From: Betaproteobacteria bacterium
Lineage (GTDB): Bacteria; Pseudomonadota; Gammaproteobacteria; Burkholderiales; Eutrophovitaceae
Assembly: GCA_020346185.1 (NCBI GenBank)
Contig: CP070775.1
Location: 1,453,046 to 1,507,165, forward strand
Length of the DNA stretch: 54,120 bases
Direction: 5' to 3'
Position 1 is the stretch's first letter. Each line of letters opens with the position of its first letter. A program made the translations under genes and the position numbers. Below are positions 8,480-18,990 of the stretch, one piece after another. Under the pieces are notes generated by a model that saw nothing but the letters and a program-made list of their open reading frames with translations, made no database searches and had not been told where the DNA came from.

Positions 8480-8505
8480 GCCGGCGCATCGCGCCGGCTT
8501 TTTTT
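8480..8505 (+). terminator. Rho-independent terminator of the amidohydrolase gene
   Basis: GCCGGCGC (8480-8487), a three-base ATC loop and GCGCCGGC (8491-8498) form a perfect 8-bp GC-rich stem, followed by seven T residues (8499-8505). It sits 28 bases after the stop codon. This is the clearest intrinsic terminator in the window. Confidence 0.92.
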
Positions 8506-9015
8506 ATTCATTCTTGAAAACATCTCTCACTGCTAAAGACGCCAAGGTCCGCAGAGAAAAACCGACAGATCGTTCTTATGGCCTCGAACCGAAACACATG
8601 TACCGTCATCGGCTCTTAGCAGCGTAATTGAAAAAGACAAACCGCCTGCAAGACGCTTTCACCGCAGAAGTCGCCAAGAACGCAGAGAAAAACCGGAAGC
8701 TTCCGCCTGGTTATCTCCAATTAAAGTCGCCGTCATCTAGTGACAGCAGCCTACGCGAAAACTCAAAAAAACCGAAAAACGCTTTCATCGCTGCGTGCGC
8801 GGAGACCGCAAACAGATCAAGCGAAGTGCAGCTCGAATTGCTTGGCGTGCTATCGATTTGGCTGTAGCCCTTTACAAAGGTCTAAGGCCTGGCCTGCACT
8901 GCGAGGGCGCAAACGATCCACCTCAGCTAACACGTATAGATTCTTCATTCTTCTCGGCGCCCTCTGCGTTCCTAGCGGTGAGCGCTCTTAGTGCGGTCGG
9001 GTCCGTCACCGCAGG
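8506..9015. other. Intergenic region with dispersed repeats, no gene
   Basis: About 510 bases between the terminator and the end of the di-haem oxidoreductase gene. Short frames on the plus strand overlap each other without ribosome binding sites and have an odd composition that follows the repeats. I take the stretch as non-coding and as a landing place for the repeat family. Confidence 0.5.
8524..8985. repeat. Further copies of the CACCGCAGA...CGCAGAGAAAAAC repeat
   Basis: Two direct copies are easy to align: 8524-8562 (TCTCACTGCTAAAGACGCCA, then GGTCCGCAGAGAAAAACC) and 8657-8693 (TTTCACCGCAGAAGTCGCCA, then AGAACGCAGAGAAAAACC). A weaker copy lies near 8783-8812. An inverted copy occupies about 8950-8985 (CTCTGCGTTCCTAGCGGTGA). 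The direct and inverted copies together could fold into a long hairpin. The same family occurs at 4905-5152. Confidence 0.6.
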
Positions 9016-10473
9016 CTAGATCGATTCGACAAATTTCACCAGCGCTTCACGTTCTGCTTTCGGCATGTTGCGAAACGCTTCGCGCGACGCTTGCGCTTCC
9101 CCGCCGTGCCACAGAATCGCTTCAGCAACGTTGCGCGCTCTACCATCGTGCAGTAACGCAGTGCTGCCATTGACCGTTTCCGACAGCCCCAGGCCCCACA
9201 ATGGGGTGGTACGCCAATCGCGGCCACCGGCGAGGTAGTCTGGCCGGCCATCGGCGAGGCCCTCACCCATGTCGTGCAGCAACAAATCGGTATAAGCGCG
9301 GAACGTGCGATTGGCGAGTTTCGGGAATGCCGGATACTCCCGCGCTGTTGTCAGTTCCGGAACGTGACAGACATTGCAACCCGCCTGATTGAACAAGTTC
9401 TTTCCCTGTTTCACCTGTGGATCGTCCACGTCGCGCGGAGCAGGTGCCGCCAAGGTGCGTAACCACAGCTCGAAATCGTCCATGTCCGCGTCGATGATTT
9501 CGGGGTCGTTCGCTGGATCCTGGTTTTGGCATGCAATCTGAACCGGCGGACAGTTCTGAGCCCGAAAGACCCACGAGGTTACGCCCAGATCGCCAAGAAA
9601 AGCCGCCGCGGTTTGCTGCATCAAACTCGGTGTGTTCGCTTTCCAGCCGAATCGACCGAGTGCGGGCTGTTTATTGATCGCATCCCAGACATAGTTAGGA
9701 CGTCCATTGACGCCATGTTCCGCCTGCGCCTGCGCGATCTCAAGCACTGTTTCTTCCGAGACCGCTTCGAGCAGACCAAGACCAATTAATGGCGGCGTAT
9801 TGCGGAGTGAGAACATCGCCCCCTCACCAAGCGGGCCGAAGGCAAGGTCTTCGATCCGTAATTGCGGTTTTCTCAACGTCACCTGCTCGCCATCAGCGAA
9901 AGAAACGGAATGGTCTTCCCAATCGAGATACAAGGCGGCTTCGGCAGGAACGAACATGCGCGCATAACGCAAGTCAACCTCTTGGGCCTGCAGCGCATTG
10001 TTCTGAAACTGGTCGCCGTAGTTCGGGTCCGCTTGCGGGCCACCGTGCTCGTCACTACCTGGCAAACTCAAACGCACCAGCATGGTCGAGAGCTGTTCAT
10101 CGGCACTCGCTGGCGGCATTCCTCGCCCATTATTGATATGGCATTCGCTGCAACGGGTCTGGATAAACGTTGGCCCAAGACCCCATTCACCATTGAACGT
10201 GATGGGGGCGATCCAACGTCGCTTGAAGTGGCTACGACCGAGCATGAACATCTTGCTTTCCTGGTAGGAGAGCACCGACGCGGGCTGTTTGTAGGCATCC
10301 GTGTCGAAACGCGCGACAGTGAATCCATTGTCCGGAGCGCTTTCCCCCACCTGCGCCAGCGCTACGCCTGTAAGGGCCGCAATCAGTGCCGCTAGAACCG
10401 CGCGCACTGCCGCCCGGCAGCCGCCGACCAGAGTGATGCGTCGTCCAATCAAAATAAGTGTACTCGTCCACAT
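9016..10473 (-). CDS. Di-haem c-type oxidoreductase (DUF1111 / DHOR family)
   Basis: The 485-residue protein has an N-terminal hydrophobic export segment ending near residue 40. Two haem-binding CxxCH motifs follow: CSECH (108-112) and CNVCH near residue 370. The spacing and length match the di-haem thiol-oxidoreductase-like family (DUF1111), related to MauG/cytochrome c peroxidases. Members sit in the periplasm and pass electrons to or from small cytochromes. The natural substrate is generally unknown, and in many genomes they neighbour imelysin-type iron uptake genes, which are absent here. No clear ribosome binding site precedes the ATG at 10473, so a slightly shorter N terminus is possible. 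The gene stands alone. Confidence 0.88.
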   Translation of the reverse strand: MWTSTLILIGRRITLVGGCRAAVRAVLAALIAALTGVALAQVGESAPDNGFTVARFDTDAYKQPASVLSYQESKMFMLGRSHFKRRWIAPITFNGEWGLGPTFIQTRCSECHINNGRGMPPASADEQLSTMLVRLSLPGSDEHGGPQADPNYGDQFQNNALQAQEVDLRYARMFVPAEAALYLDWEDHSVSFADGEQVTLRKPQLRIEDLAFGPLGEGAMFSLRNTPPLIGLGLLEAVSEETVLEIAQAQAEHGVNGRPNYVWDAINKQPALGRFGWKANTPSLMQQTAAAFLGDLGVTSWVFRAQNCPPVQIACQNQDPANDPEIIDADMDDFELWLRTLAAPAPRDVDDPQVKQGKNLFNQAGCNVCHVPELTTAREYPAFPKLANRTFRAYTDLLLHDMGEGLADGRPDYLAGGRDWRTTPLWGLGLSETVNGSTALLHDGRARNVAEAILWHGGEAQASREAFRNMPKAEREALVKFVESI

Positions 10474-10642
10474 AACCGCATTCGTCAGATCAATTGATAT
10501 TCATAAGGTAGACCGTCGAGACATTTGACATTTTGCCGCGAATTATCCTCTAAATGTAGGTCGAATAGTGGTCTGTTGGAGCACCATCGCCGTTTCATTG
10601 CTCGCGTGTCAAGCCGCAACAAATAAGCGGCAAAGCATGGCC

Positions 10643-12028
10643 TCAGGGGCTAGCGACTGTCCAGCCCCCACCCAGTGCTTTGTAAAGATCGACAATCGCG
10701 ACGAGTTGAGCGCGACGGGTGGCTACCGTAGCGAGTTCCGCCTGGAACAATGAGTCGTTCGCAATCAACACCTCCAGATAGCTGGTCACCCCGCCGTCGT
10801 AGCGGGCACGCGACAGGAACGCGGCACTACGCGCCGCCTCCCTTTGAGCCTCACGCGCGGCGAGCTCGTTGCGCAACGTGCGCACGGCGGCCAGCGCATC
10901 TTCTACTTCACGGAATGCCTGCAGCACGGTGAGTTCATATTGATTGAGAAGCTGCTCGGTGCGAGCAACCTCGATCTCCACTCGCCGTTTGTTCTGGCCC
11001 GCGTTGAAAAGTGGTGCGAAAAAGTTGGCACCGATGTCCCAGATAGCAGCATTGCTATCCGTCAAATCGTTCAACTCCGTACTGACAACACCGGCGTCCG
11101 CAGTCAAGGCCAGCGACGGAAACCGCAACGCTTCGGCGATACCGATCCGTTCGGTCTGCGCCGCCAATTCGCGCTCGGCCGCGCGTACATCTGGGCGGCG
11201 CTCCAGCAACTCGGAAGGTAATCCGGTCGGCACCGTCGGCGGAATAATCTGGTTCTCGACCTCTACACCGCGACTGATCCTTCCAGGATTCCGCCCCAGC
11301 AGTATGCTGATAAGATTCTCGGTTTCAATGACCTGTCGCTCCAACAACGCAAGATCGGCGGCAGCTTCTGCTTCCTGTATCTCCGCCTGATTGACATCGA
11401 TCCTGGGAATGGTGCCTTTGTTGAATCGCTCACGAATGATGCGCGTCGAATCACGTCGCGTGGCAAGCGTTCGAGCGGCAATATCCCTGCGCTGATCGAG
11501 ATCGCGCAGCAGGAAGTAGCTGCTCGCCACATCGGCAATGAGCGAGGTCAAAACCGTGCGGCGTGCCTCCTCACTGGCAAGCAACTCCTGGCGCGCCGAC
11601 TCGGTCTGGCGGCGGAGTTTGCCAAACAAGTCAACTTCGAACGTCAATTGCGCGCTCAACAAGTAATTGTTCTGCACGCCAGCATCTGGTAAGAATTGCT
11701 CGGCAGTGTTACCGCGGCTTATATTTGCCACGCCGTCGACTCGCGGGAACTGGTCGGCCCGCACGAAACCCAGTCTGGCACGAGTCTCTTCCACGCGCGC
11801 CGTGGCGATTGCGAGATCGTTGTTTTCCCCTATGGCGGCCATGATCAGGCTCTGAAGCTGCTCATCGCGAAACAATTCCCACCATTTCGAATTGGCAATC
11901 GAGGCGCCCGAAGCAACGCGCTGCCGATACTGGTCAGGCGTCTCGATTTCCGGGCGCTGGTAATCCGGTCCGAGCATACAACCGGGCAGCAGCGCGACAA
12001 AAAGAATCAGGGGGCGAGCATGCATCAT
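10643..12028 (-). CDS. Outer-membrane efflux lipoprotein, NodT/OprM family
   Basis: The 461-residue product is the outer-membrane channel of a tripartite efflux pump. A lipoprotein signal peptide ends in the lipobox LLPGC (Cys about residue 17), followed by the family hallmark MLGPDYQRPEI. The rest has the duplicated coiled-coil and beta-barrel halves of TolC-like proteins, with the typical RPDVRAAERELAAQ segment in the middle. The ATG follows the pump gene's TAG stop with no gap, so translation is coupled. A second ATG directly follows and could serve instead. It is the last gene of the three-gene RND operon. The exported compound cannot be predicted. Confidence 0.95.
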   Translation of the reverse strand: MMHARPLILFVALLPGCMLGPDYQRPEIETPDQYRQRVASGASIANSKWWELFRDEQLQSLIMAAIGENNDLAIATARVEETRARLGFVRADQFPRVDGVANISRGNTAEQFLPDAGVQNNYLLSAQLTFEVDLFGKLRRQTESARQELLASEEARRTVLTSLIADVASSYFLLRDLDQRRDIAARTLATRRDSTRIIRERFNKGTIPRIDVNQAEIQEAEAAADLALLERQVIETENLISILLGRNPGRISRGVEVENQIIPPTVPTGLPSELLERRPDVRAAERELAAQTERIGIAEALRFPSLALTADAGVVSTELNDLTDSNAAIWDIGANFFAPLFNAGQNKRRVEIEVARTEQLLNQYELTVLQAFREVEDALAAVRTLRNELAAREAQREAARSAAFLSRARYDGGVTSYLEVLIANDSLFQAELATVATRRAQLVAIVDLYKALGGGWTVASP

Positions 12029-15000
12029 CTACCCAACTCCGCCCGCATCTCTGGTTGCCTTGCCACGGCCACTGATCTTCTCTACAAAAACGAATAACGC
12101 GGGTACGAGAAGAACACCGATGAGTGTCGCGGCCACCATACCGGCAAACACCGTCATGCCCATTACCTTGCGCGCTTCGGCACCGGCGCCGCTGGCGATC
12201 AATAACGGTATGACACCCAAGATAAACGAGAATGCCGTCATCAATATCGGCCGAAACCGGTCACGCGCTGCCGAAATGGCAGCGTCCAGAGCGCTCATAC
12301 CCTCTTCGGTTTTCAGCTTAGCGAACTCGACAATGAGGATCGCGTTCTTGGCCGCCATGCCAATCAGCATAACCAATCCGATTTGTGCGAACACATTGTT
12401 TTCGTATCCGGAAAGAAACAGACCTGCCACCCACAGTCCCAGCATTGCACCGAATACGGCGATCGGCGTACCGAGCAAGACGCTAAACGGCGTGGACCAA
12501 CTCTCGTACTGAGCAGCGAGAATGAGGAACACGAAAATGAGCGCAAGCACAAATACCTGCCCCCCGGTGCCTGCGGCAGCGCGTTCCTGATAACTCATTG
12601 CGTTCCACGAGTAGGACATGTCGGTCGGTAACACCTGCCTGGCGACTTCTTCGAGCGCATCAAGAGCCTGATCGGAGCTGTACCCCGGCGCTGGCGACCC
12701 GGTAATCTCGGCAGCCCTAAACAGATTGAACCGATTGGTGTATTCCGGCCCCTGCGTTGCAGACACGCCGACAAGCGAACTCAGTGGAACCATCTCGCCT
12801 TGCTTGTCGCGCACGTAGAAATAGCGCACGTCCGACGCGTTGGCGCGATATTCTGGTTCGGCCTGCACGTAGACCTTGAAAAGCCGACCAAATCGATTGA
12901 AGTCGTTTACGTATGCGCCTCCAAGAAATGAACCAAGCGTGGTATTCACATCAGCCGGCGAGACACCGAGTTTCAACACCTGGTTCTGATCGACGTCAGC
13001 AAAGATCTGCGGCACATTGGCACGAAAAGTCGTGATCATGCCGCCGATTTCCGGTCGTTCACTCGCTTGCTCAATAAAACGCACGGCCTGCTCGCCGAGA
13101 TAGGAGGGGCTGTTACCACCACGATCCTGTAACATCATGCTGAATCCGGATCCCGTGCCAAGGCCCGGAATTGCCGGCGGCCCGAAGGCAAAAGCGATCG
13201 CCTGCGGGATGCCAAAAGCCAGTTTCTTGTTCAGCTCCTCAATGATCGTCTTGACATGCAGCTCGGCCGAATCCCGTTCGCCCCACGGCTTCAACGACAC
13301 GAAGAAGAAGGCGTTGTTCGGCGACAGTGACGATGTAAGGAGACTGTATCCGGCCACCGCAGTCACCGAATCGATTCCTTGCATACCTTCCAGGATGGAC
13401 TCAACTTTTGCAGTGACCCGGTCGGTACGTTCCAGCGAAGACGCATCGGGTAACTGAACGTTGATCAGGAAATAGCCTTGGTCTTCTTCAGGCACGAAGC
13501 CGCCAGGGACGAGGCCAAACATGCCCGTCATCAGCGCCGTCACCATGCCAAGTATGGCAAGGCTCAACACGGTTTTTCTGGTCAGAAATGTAGTGATGTC
13601 CACATAGCGATCCGTTCCGACACGGAACAATGCGTTGAACCGATCGTAAAACGGTTTCAACCAGCTCGCTTTCTGGCGGGATGGCGGTTTCAACAGCATG
13701 GCACTGAGTGCCGGGCTGAGCGTCAGTGCGTTGATCGATGAAATTGCGACAGAGATTGCGATGGTGATGGCAAACTGCTGGTACAAACGACCCGTGATGC
13801 CGCCCATAGTCGCAACAGGAACGAAAACCGCGATCAACGACAATGAAGTGGCGATGATCGGGCCGGTCACCTCTTTCATGGCAGCAATGGTCGCCTCCTT
13901 GGGCGCCATACCCTGTTCCATCTTGGCGGTAACGGCTTCGACGACCACGATCGCATCGTCGACAACAATACCGATTGCCAAAACCAGGCCGAGCAAAGAC
14001 AACGTGTTGATGGAGAAACCGAGTAACGGAAACACCATGAAAGTCCCGATCAATGAAACCGGCACTGCCAGCGATGGAATCAATGTCGCACGCACGTTCT
14101 GCAGGAAAATAAACACGACGAGAATGACCAACGCGACCGCCTGATAAAGCGTCGTGATAATTTCCTTGATGCCTTCCTCGATGGCCAGAGTCGTATCAAG
14201 AGACACGAGGTATTCGAGATCGTCGGGGAAGTCCTGCGCCATGCGAACCATGGCGGCCTTGACCTGCTCAGCGACCTCAATGCCGTTGGCACCTGGCAAC
14301 TGATAAATCGCCAGAATCGAACTCGGCCCACTATTCAGGCGCGTCACCGCGTTATAGGTCTGTGTGCCCAGTTCCACGCGAGCAACGTCGGCAACGCGCA
14401 CTTGCGATCCATCCGGGTTGGAGCGGACGATCACGTCACCAAACTCCTCGGCCGTGGACAAGCGTCCCCGGGTACGAACGGTATAGGTGAACTCTGTGCC
14501 GGGCATTGCCGGCGGCCCACCAATCTGGCCGGCCGGCGTAATCACATTCTGCTCCTGTATAGCGCGGGTAATGTCAGGAACGGTCAGTCCCAATTTCGCA
14601 AGCCGATCCGGCTTGATCCAGACCCGCATGGCGTACTCGCTGCCGCCCAATACATTCACCTGGCCGACGCCACGAATTCTCGCGATCTCATCGAGCACAT
14701 TGATCGTCAGGTAGTTACTGAGGAAATTCTGGTCATAGCTGCCGTTGGGCGAGTACACCGATACCAGCATCAGAGGAAACGACAGCTGCTTCTTCACAGT
14801 AATACCGAGACGCTTGACATCCTCGGGAATGCTGGCCTGCGCTTCAGAGACGCGATTCTGGGTCAGCACGTTCGACATATCGAGATCTGAACCGACTTCG
14901 AAGGAAATAGTCAGTCTCATCGAGCCGTCGTTGGCATTGACCGATTTCATGTACAGCATGTTTTCGACACCGTTGACTTTCTGCTCCAACGGCGTTGCGA

Positions 15001-15181
15001 CGGACTGCTCGACCACTTCGGCATTAGCACCCGTGTAGGTTGCACTGACCTGCACTTCCGGCGGATTTATTTCCGGATACTGCGCGACGGGCAACTTGCC
15101 CATCGACGTCAAGCCGACGAGGACGATGAGGATTGCGATGACCATCGCAACGATTGGCCGGCGAACGAAGAACTCCGCCAT
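12029..15181 (-). CDS. RND efflux pump, HAE1 (AcrB/MexB) family
   Basis: The 1050-residue inner-membrane transporter has the normal AcrB length and layout: twelve membrane segments and two large periplasmic loops. The proton-relay acids are present in GIVVDDAIVVVEA (TM4 Asp-Asp pair near residue 407), and the relay Lys in GMAAKNAILIVEFA (TM10). It begins MAEFFVRRPIVAMVIAI, the usual amphipathic start. Proton import drives substrate capture from the periplasm and outer leaflet to the channel. The gene lies six bases after the adaptor gene and abuts the channel gene. No TetR- or MarR-type regulator gene is adjacent, so control may be remote. Confidence 0.97.
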   Translation of the reverse strand: MAEFFVRRPIVAMVIAILIVLVGLTSMGKLPVAQYPEINPPEVQVSATYTGANAEVVEQSVATPLEQKVNGVENMLYMKSVNANDGSMRLTISFEVGSDLDMSNVLTQNRVSEAQASIPEDVKRLGITVKKQLSFPLMLVSVYSPNGSYDQNFLSNYLTINVLDEIARIRGVGQVNVLGGSEYAMRVWIKPDRLAKLGLTVPDITRAIQEQNVITPAGQIGGPPAMPGTEFTYTVRTRGRLSTAEEFGDVIVRSNPDGSQVRVADVARVELGTQTYNAVTRLNSGPSSILAIYQLPGANGIEVAEQVKAAMVRMAQDFPDDLEYLVSLDTTLAIEEGIKEIITTLYQAVALVILVVFIFLQNVRATLIPSLAVPVSLIGTFMVFPLLGFSINTLSLLGLVLAIGIVVDDAIVVVEAVTAKMEQGMAPKEATIAAMKEVTGPIIATSLSLIAVFVPVATMGGITGRLYQQFAITIAISVAISSINALTLSPALSAMLLKPPSRQKASWLKPFYDRFNALFRVGTDRYVDITTFLTRKTVLSLAILGMVTALMTGMFGLVPGGFVPEEDQGYFLINVQLPDASSLERTDRVTAKVESILEGMQGIDSVTAVAGYSLLTSSLSPNNAFFFVSLKPWGERDSAELHVKTIIEELNKKLAFGIPQAIAFAFGPPAIPGLGTGSGFSMMLQDRGGNSPSYLGEQAVRFIEQASERPEIGGMITTFRANVPQIFADVDQNQVLKLGVSPADVNTTLGSFLGGAYVNDFNRFGRLFKVYVQAEPEYRANASDVRYFYVRDKQGEMVPLSSLVGVSATQGPEYTNRFNLFRAAEITGSPAPGYSSDQALDALEEVARQVLPTDMSYSWNAMSYQERAAAGTGGQVFVLALIFVFLILAAQYESWSTPFSVLLGTPIAVFGAMLGLWVAGLFLSGYENNVFAQIGLVMLIGMAAKNAILIVEFAKLKTEEGMSALDAAISAARDRFRPILMTAFSFILGVIPLLIASGAGAEARKVMGMTVFAGMVAATLIGVLLVPALFVFVEKISGRGKATRDAGGVG

Positions 15182-15187
15182 TGAGAA

Positions 15188-16363
15188 CTATGCTGCCGGC
15201 TCAGCTACCGGCTTCACGGCAGGGCTCAGTGGCGACGGAGCGACTACCATCCCCGAGCGCACTTTCTGCAGACCTTCAACGACAACCGTTTCGGTGCCGT
15301 CGAGACCAGCTTCGATAACAATCATATTCTCGGTAACAGGACCCGGCTCGACGTCACGTACTTCGATCTTGTTGTCGCTGCCGACGACGTAAACACGGTA
15401 AAGCCCCTGTATCTCCGACACGGCACGCCGCGGAACAACGACCGCTTGGCGCAGCGTGCGATAGGGTGCCCGAACGCGAGCAAACTGCCCCGGCAAAAGA
15501 ACACCCTTCGGATTCGGAAATGCCGCCTCGACAGCGTAAGTGCCGGTTTCCGGATCGATTGCCTGGGCAGATGCGACGACGCGGCCTTTGTGCTCATGCT
15601 CGCTGCCATCGGCAAGAATCAACACCAGTCCTTTTTCCTCGCGGCCTTGCACATCTTTGCGGTCCACTCCCGAATCCGAGATATAGGTGCGGGCCAGGAA
15701 CAGATATTCGCGTTCGGAAATGGAAAAGCGCACCCGGATCGGGTTGATGTCCGAAAGCGTATTGAGAACAACCGGATTCGGATCGCGGCCAACGAATTCG
15801 CCCGGCTTGGCTTTGGACAAGCCGATCATGCCGTCAATCGGCGCTCTTAGCTTCGTATAGCTGAGTTCGATACGAGCCAGATCGACGGCCGCTTCGGCAG
15901 CCGTCACGGACGATCGAGCCGCGGCCTCTTGCGCTACCGAACTATCGAGGTCCTGCTGGCTCACTGCGTCGATCTCGGCAAGTGGTTTGATGCGGGCAAG
16001 ATCACTTTGCGCTTTGACGAGGTTAGTCCTGGCGGTCGCTAGCTTGCTCTGCGCCTCGACAAGCTTCGCCTGGAATGGTTGCGGATCGATGGTGTAGAGC
16101 AGGTCACCCTTGCTGACGAACCCGCCCTCGCGAAAATTCATCGTTTCGAGAAATCCCTCGACGCGAGCACGAATCGGAACATCCTGGGCACCCCGCGTCG
16201 TACCGACCAACTCGACAGACAACGGCACGTCACGGCGTTCCGCATTGATCACGCCAACTGGCAGCGGTGGCGCCGCCGCCGGCTCCGGCTTGGACCAATC
16301 ACAGCCCGTCAACTGACCGCCGGCGACAAGCGCCAGCAGCACAGTCATCAGGCGAGCGGCCAT
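15188..16363 (-). CDS. RND efflux periplasmic adaptor subunit (membrane fusion protein)
   Basis: The 391-residue product starts MAARLMTVLLALVAGG and has a probable lipoprotein lipobox ending at Cys21 (GGQLTGC). It then shows the adaptor layout: barrel-sandwich half (VGTTRGAQDVPIRARVEGFL), a long coiled-coil hairpin (LVEAQSKLATARTNLVKAQS), the second barrel-sandwich half (YTKLRAPIDGMIGLSK) and the beta-barrel. I placed the start at 16363 rather than a longer frame because GAGGA stands about five bases upstream and family members begin here. The adaptor joins the pump and the outer-membrane channel. It is the first gene of the operon, so the operon promoter should lie in 16364-16571, shared with the divergent ATP-grasp gene. 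Confidence 0.95.
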   Translation of the reverse strand: MAARLMTVLLALVAGGQLTGCDWSKPEPAAAPPLPVGVINAERRDVPLSVELVGTTRGAQDVPIRARVEGFLETMNFREGGFVSKGDLLYTIDPQPFQAKLVEAQSKLATARTNLVKAQSDLARIKPLAEIDAVSQQDLDSSVAQEAAARSSVTAAEAAVDLARIELSYTKLRAPIDGMIGLSKAKPGEFVGRDPNPVVLNTLSDINPIRVRFSISEREYLFLARTYISDSGVDRKDVQGREEKGLVLILADGSEHEHKGRVVASAQAIDPETGTYAVEAAFPNPKGVLLPGQFARVRAPYRTLRQAVVVPRRAVSEIQGLYRVYVVGSDNKIEVRDVEPGPVTENMIVIEAGLDGTETVVVEGLQKVRSGMVVAPSPLSPAVKPVAEPAA

Positions 16364-16571
16364 GCTTTCCTCTTTTTCCGTTATGTGCATTTCAAAGACC
16401 GCGGGAAGTGATCGACTAACACCCGGGATTCTACCCCGCCAGCGAATACAAGATAGACCGCCGCGTCCAGAGGCAGAACCTGCCCGGCAATTGGTCGCAA
16501 AGTTTCGCCGCCAATTGCGAAGGGGGCAACGGCCGGTGAAGCCGTTCTCCGGCTCGCCACTTTGGCGTAAT

Positions 16572-18026
16572 ATGCCGATGATGCACAGCAGCACAGCGAC
16601 CGCCGCAACACGGAAAGCTGCCTACAACGAGATGCAGGATGGGCGCGGCCAGACCAGACAGCACTACCGCGAACTGCGGGACTGGCTGGGCGAGATGCCG
16701 AACGAGCGTCTCGCGCAAAAACGCGACGACGCAGACACGTTGTTCAGGCGTATGGGTATCACCTTTGCCGTGTACGGCGAAAACGCCGGCGCCGAACGCC
16801 TCATCCCCTTTGATATCGTGCCGCGCATCATTACCGCGGTCGAATGGCGCCGACTTTCGCGTGGTCTTACACAACGCGTAAAAGCGCTTAATGCGTTTCT
16901 CAGCGACATCTATCACGAGCAGGAGATCCTCAAAGCCGGCCGCATTCCAGCCGAGCACGTGCTCTGCAACGTGCAGTACCGCCCGGAAATGCAGGACATC
17001 GAAGTCCCTGGCGACGTTTATGCCCACATTGCCGGGGTAGACGTGGTCCGCGCTGACGAAGGCGAGTTCTTCGTGCTCGAGGACAATCTGCGAGTGCCGT
17101 CGGGCGTGTCTTACATGCTCGAAGACCGCAATGTGATGATGCGCCTGTTCCCCGAGTTATTCGCGCGCTACGCGGTCGAGCCGATCGAGCATTATCCTGA
17201 CATCCTGCTCGATAATCTGCGCAGTGTTGCTCCCGCCGAGGTCCTCGAGCCCACCGTCGTACTGCTGACGCCCGGCGCCTATAACAGCGCCTATTTCGAG
17301 CATGCCTTCCTCGCTCAGCAAATGGGAATCGAGCTGGTTGAGGGTAAGGACCTGATGGTACGTGACGGATTTGTATTCATGCTGACCACGCGTGGCCCTC
17401 AGCCGGTACACGTGATCTACCGGCGAATCGACGACGATTTTCTCGATCCACTGGCATTTCGTCAGGATTCGGCTCTCGGCGTGCCGGGCCTGCTAGCCGC
17501 ATACCGGGCCGGCCACGTCACCATCGCCAACGCTATCGGTACCGGGGTCGCCGACGATAAGTCGATCTATCCGTACGTGCCGGAGATGATCCGCTTCTAT
17601 CTAGATGAAGAGCCAATCATCAATAATGTTCCTACCCGCATATTACGCAACCCGAACGACCTTGCGTATACGCTAGACCGCCTGAGCGAACTGGTCGTTA
17701 AGGAAGTCCACGGTGCCGGTGGTTACGGAATGCTGATCGGACCGAAGGCGAGCAAGGAGCAGCTAGAGCGCTTTCGCGGTCAGATCAAAGCGAATCCCGA
17801 TCGCTACATTGCCCAACCGACACTAGCGCTATCGACCTGCCCGACTTTCGTCGATGAAGGTATCGCCCCGCGCCATGTCGATCTGCGGCCGTTCGTTCTG
17901 TCCGGCAGCGATGTACACATAGTGCCCGGCGGGTTGACGCGGGTGGCGCTACGTAAGGGCTCACTGGTCGTCAACTCGTCACAAGGAGGTGGCACCAAGG
18001 ACACTTGGGTCCTGGAAACACGATGA
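16572..18026 (+). CDS. Circularly permuted type 2 ATP-grasp protein (Anbu operon)
   Basis: The product of about 484 residues is a circularly permuted ATP-grasp ligase. Family landmarks are [20 protein letters not shown] near the N terminus, [19 protein letters not shown], a [15 protein letters not shown] glycine-rich segment, and [12 protein letters not shown] at the C terminus. Such enzymes are predicted to form amide bonds using ATP, and their substrate is unknown. The start is uncertain. I use ATG 16572 because homologues begin shortly before the YNEM motif, but ATGs at 16578 and 16581 are equally possible and no good ribosome binding site is visible. The next gene follows 13 bases downstream. 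Confidence 0.9.
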   Translation: MPMMHSSTATAATRKAAYNEMQDGRGQTRQHYRELRDWLGEMPNERLAQKRDDADTLFRRMGITFAVYGENAGAERLIPFDIVPRIITAVEWRRLSRGLTQRVKALNAFLSDIYHEQEILKAGRIPAEHVLCNVQYRPEMQDIEVPGDVYAHIAGVDVVRADEGEFFVLEDNLRVPSGVSYMLEDRNVMMRLFPELFARYAVEPIEHYPDILLDNLRSVAPAEVLEPTVVLLTPGAYNSAYFEHAFLAQQMGIELVEGKDLMVRDGFVFMLTTRGPQPVHVIYRRIDDDFLDPLAFRQDSALGVPGLLAAYRAGHVTIANAIGTGVADDKSIYPYVPEMIRFYLDEEPIINNVPTRILRNPNDLAYTLDRLSELVVKEVHGAGGYGMLIGPKASKEQLERFRGQIKANPDRYIAQPTLALSTCPTFVDEGIAPRHVDLRPFVLSGSDVHIVPGGLTRVALRKGSLVVNSSQGGGTKDTWVLETR

Positions 18027-18039
18027 CCGGGAGTAACTG

Positions 18040-18987
18040 ATGCTCAGCCGCACTGCTGATCACCTCTACTGGATGTCACGTTACACCGAGCGTGCCGAGA
18101 ATCTGGCGCGCATGCTGCAGGTCGATACCCATTGGGCATTGCTGCCGCGCGAAGTCGGCGAGCTGGACCGCTCCTGGGAAGCAACGCTGTCGATGGTCGG
18201 TCAGCTCGATGCCTATCGAGCAAGGTATGGGGAAATTTCGGCCGATCAAGTCATCCGCTTCCTGGCCTTTGACGAGGATAATCCTGCCAGCATCGTCAGC
18301 AACCTCAACATGGCTCGTGAGAATGCGCGCGCCGTACGCGGCACGCTCACCTTCGACCAGTGGGAGATCATCAATTCGACGTGGCTTGAACTCAAACTGC
18401 GCAGTTTCGACCACCTGCACGGTGACGCGCTGACCGGGTTCTTCGAGTGGGTCAAGCTGCGCTCTCATCTTTCACGAGGCGCGACAATCGGAACCATGAT
18501 GCGTGACGAAGGATTCGACTTCAAACGCATCGGCACTTTTCTCGAGCGCGCCGACAACACGGCCAGAATCCTTGATGTCCAGTTCCGAATGCTCGCGCCC
18601 GACGGCGTGACATCGAGCAACGAGGCAGATTACTACCGGTACCGGGCATTGCTCGAATCGGTATCAGCCTACGAGATATACCGCAAGGTCTACCGCGACC
18701 GCGTCACCCCGGAGCGGATTGCCGAGTTGCTGATCCTGCGCGCCGACATGCCGCGCTCATTACATCGTTGCGCCGAGGGCCTGGCGCAACATCTTCAGGC
18801 AGTAGCCAATGATCAGTCGACCGAGACCCTGCGCCAAATCGGTGAGCTGCATTCCTCTTTGCACTACACGAGAATTGATCTGATACTCGACGACGGACTG
18901 CATGCTTTCCTGCGTGACTTTCTGGCGCGCATTAATGGCCTGGGCCGCCGCATTGCCCAGGACTTTCTTGTGTCCGTGACCATTTGA
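18040..18987 (+). CDS. Alpha-E domain protein (Anbu operon)
   Basis: The 315-residue protein is an all-helical alpha-E domain protein (DUF403 family). It begins with the characteristic MLSRTADHLYWMSRYTERAE and contains GATIGTMMRDEGFDF and FLERADNTARILDVQF. No catalytic motif is known for the family. It always accompanies the ATP-grasp and transglutaminase-like proteins and may be their partner or substrate-binding subunit. Start and stop spacing (13 bases from the previous gene, three to the next) indicates one transcript. No signal peptide is present, so it acts in the cytosol. Confidence 0.92.
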   Translation: MLSRTADHLYWMSRYTERAENLARMLQVDTHWALLPREVGELDRSWEATLSMVGQLDAYRARYGEISADQVIRFLAFDEDNPASIVSNLNMARENARAVRGTLTFDQWEIINSTWLELKLRSFDHLHGDALTGFFEWVKLRSHLSRGATIGTMMRDEGFDFKRIGTFLERADNTARILDVQFRMLAPDGVTSSNEADYYRYRALLESVSAYEIYRKVYRDRVTPERIAELLILRADMPRSLHRCAEGLAQHLQAVANDQSTETLRQIGELHSSLHYTRIDLILDDGLHAFLRDFLARINGLGRRIAQDFLVSVTI

Positions 18988-18990
18988 CCG

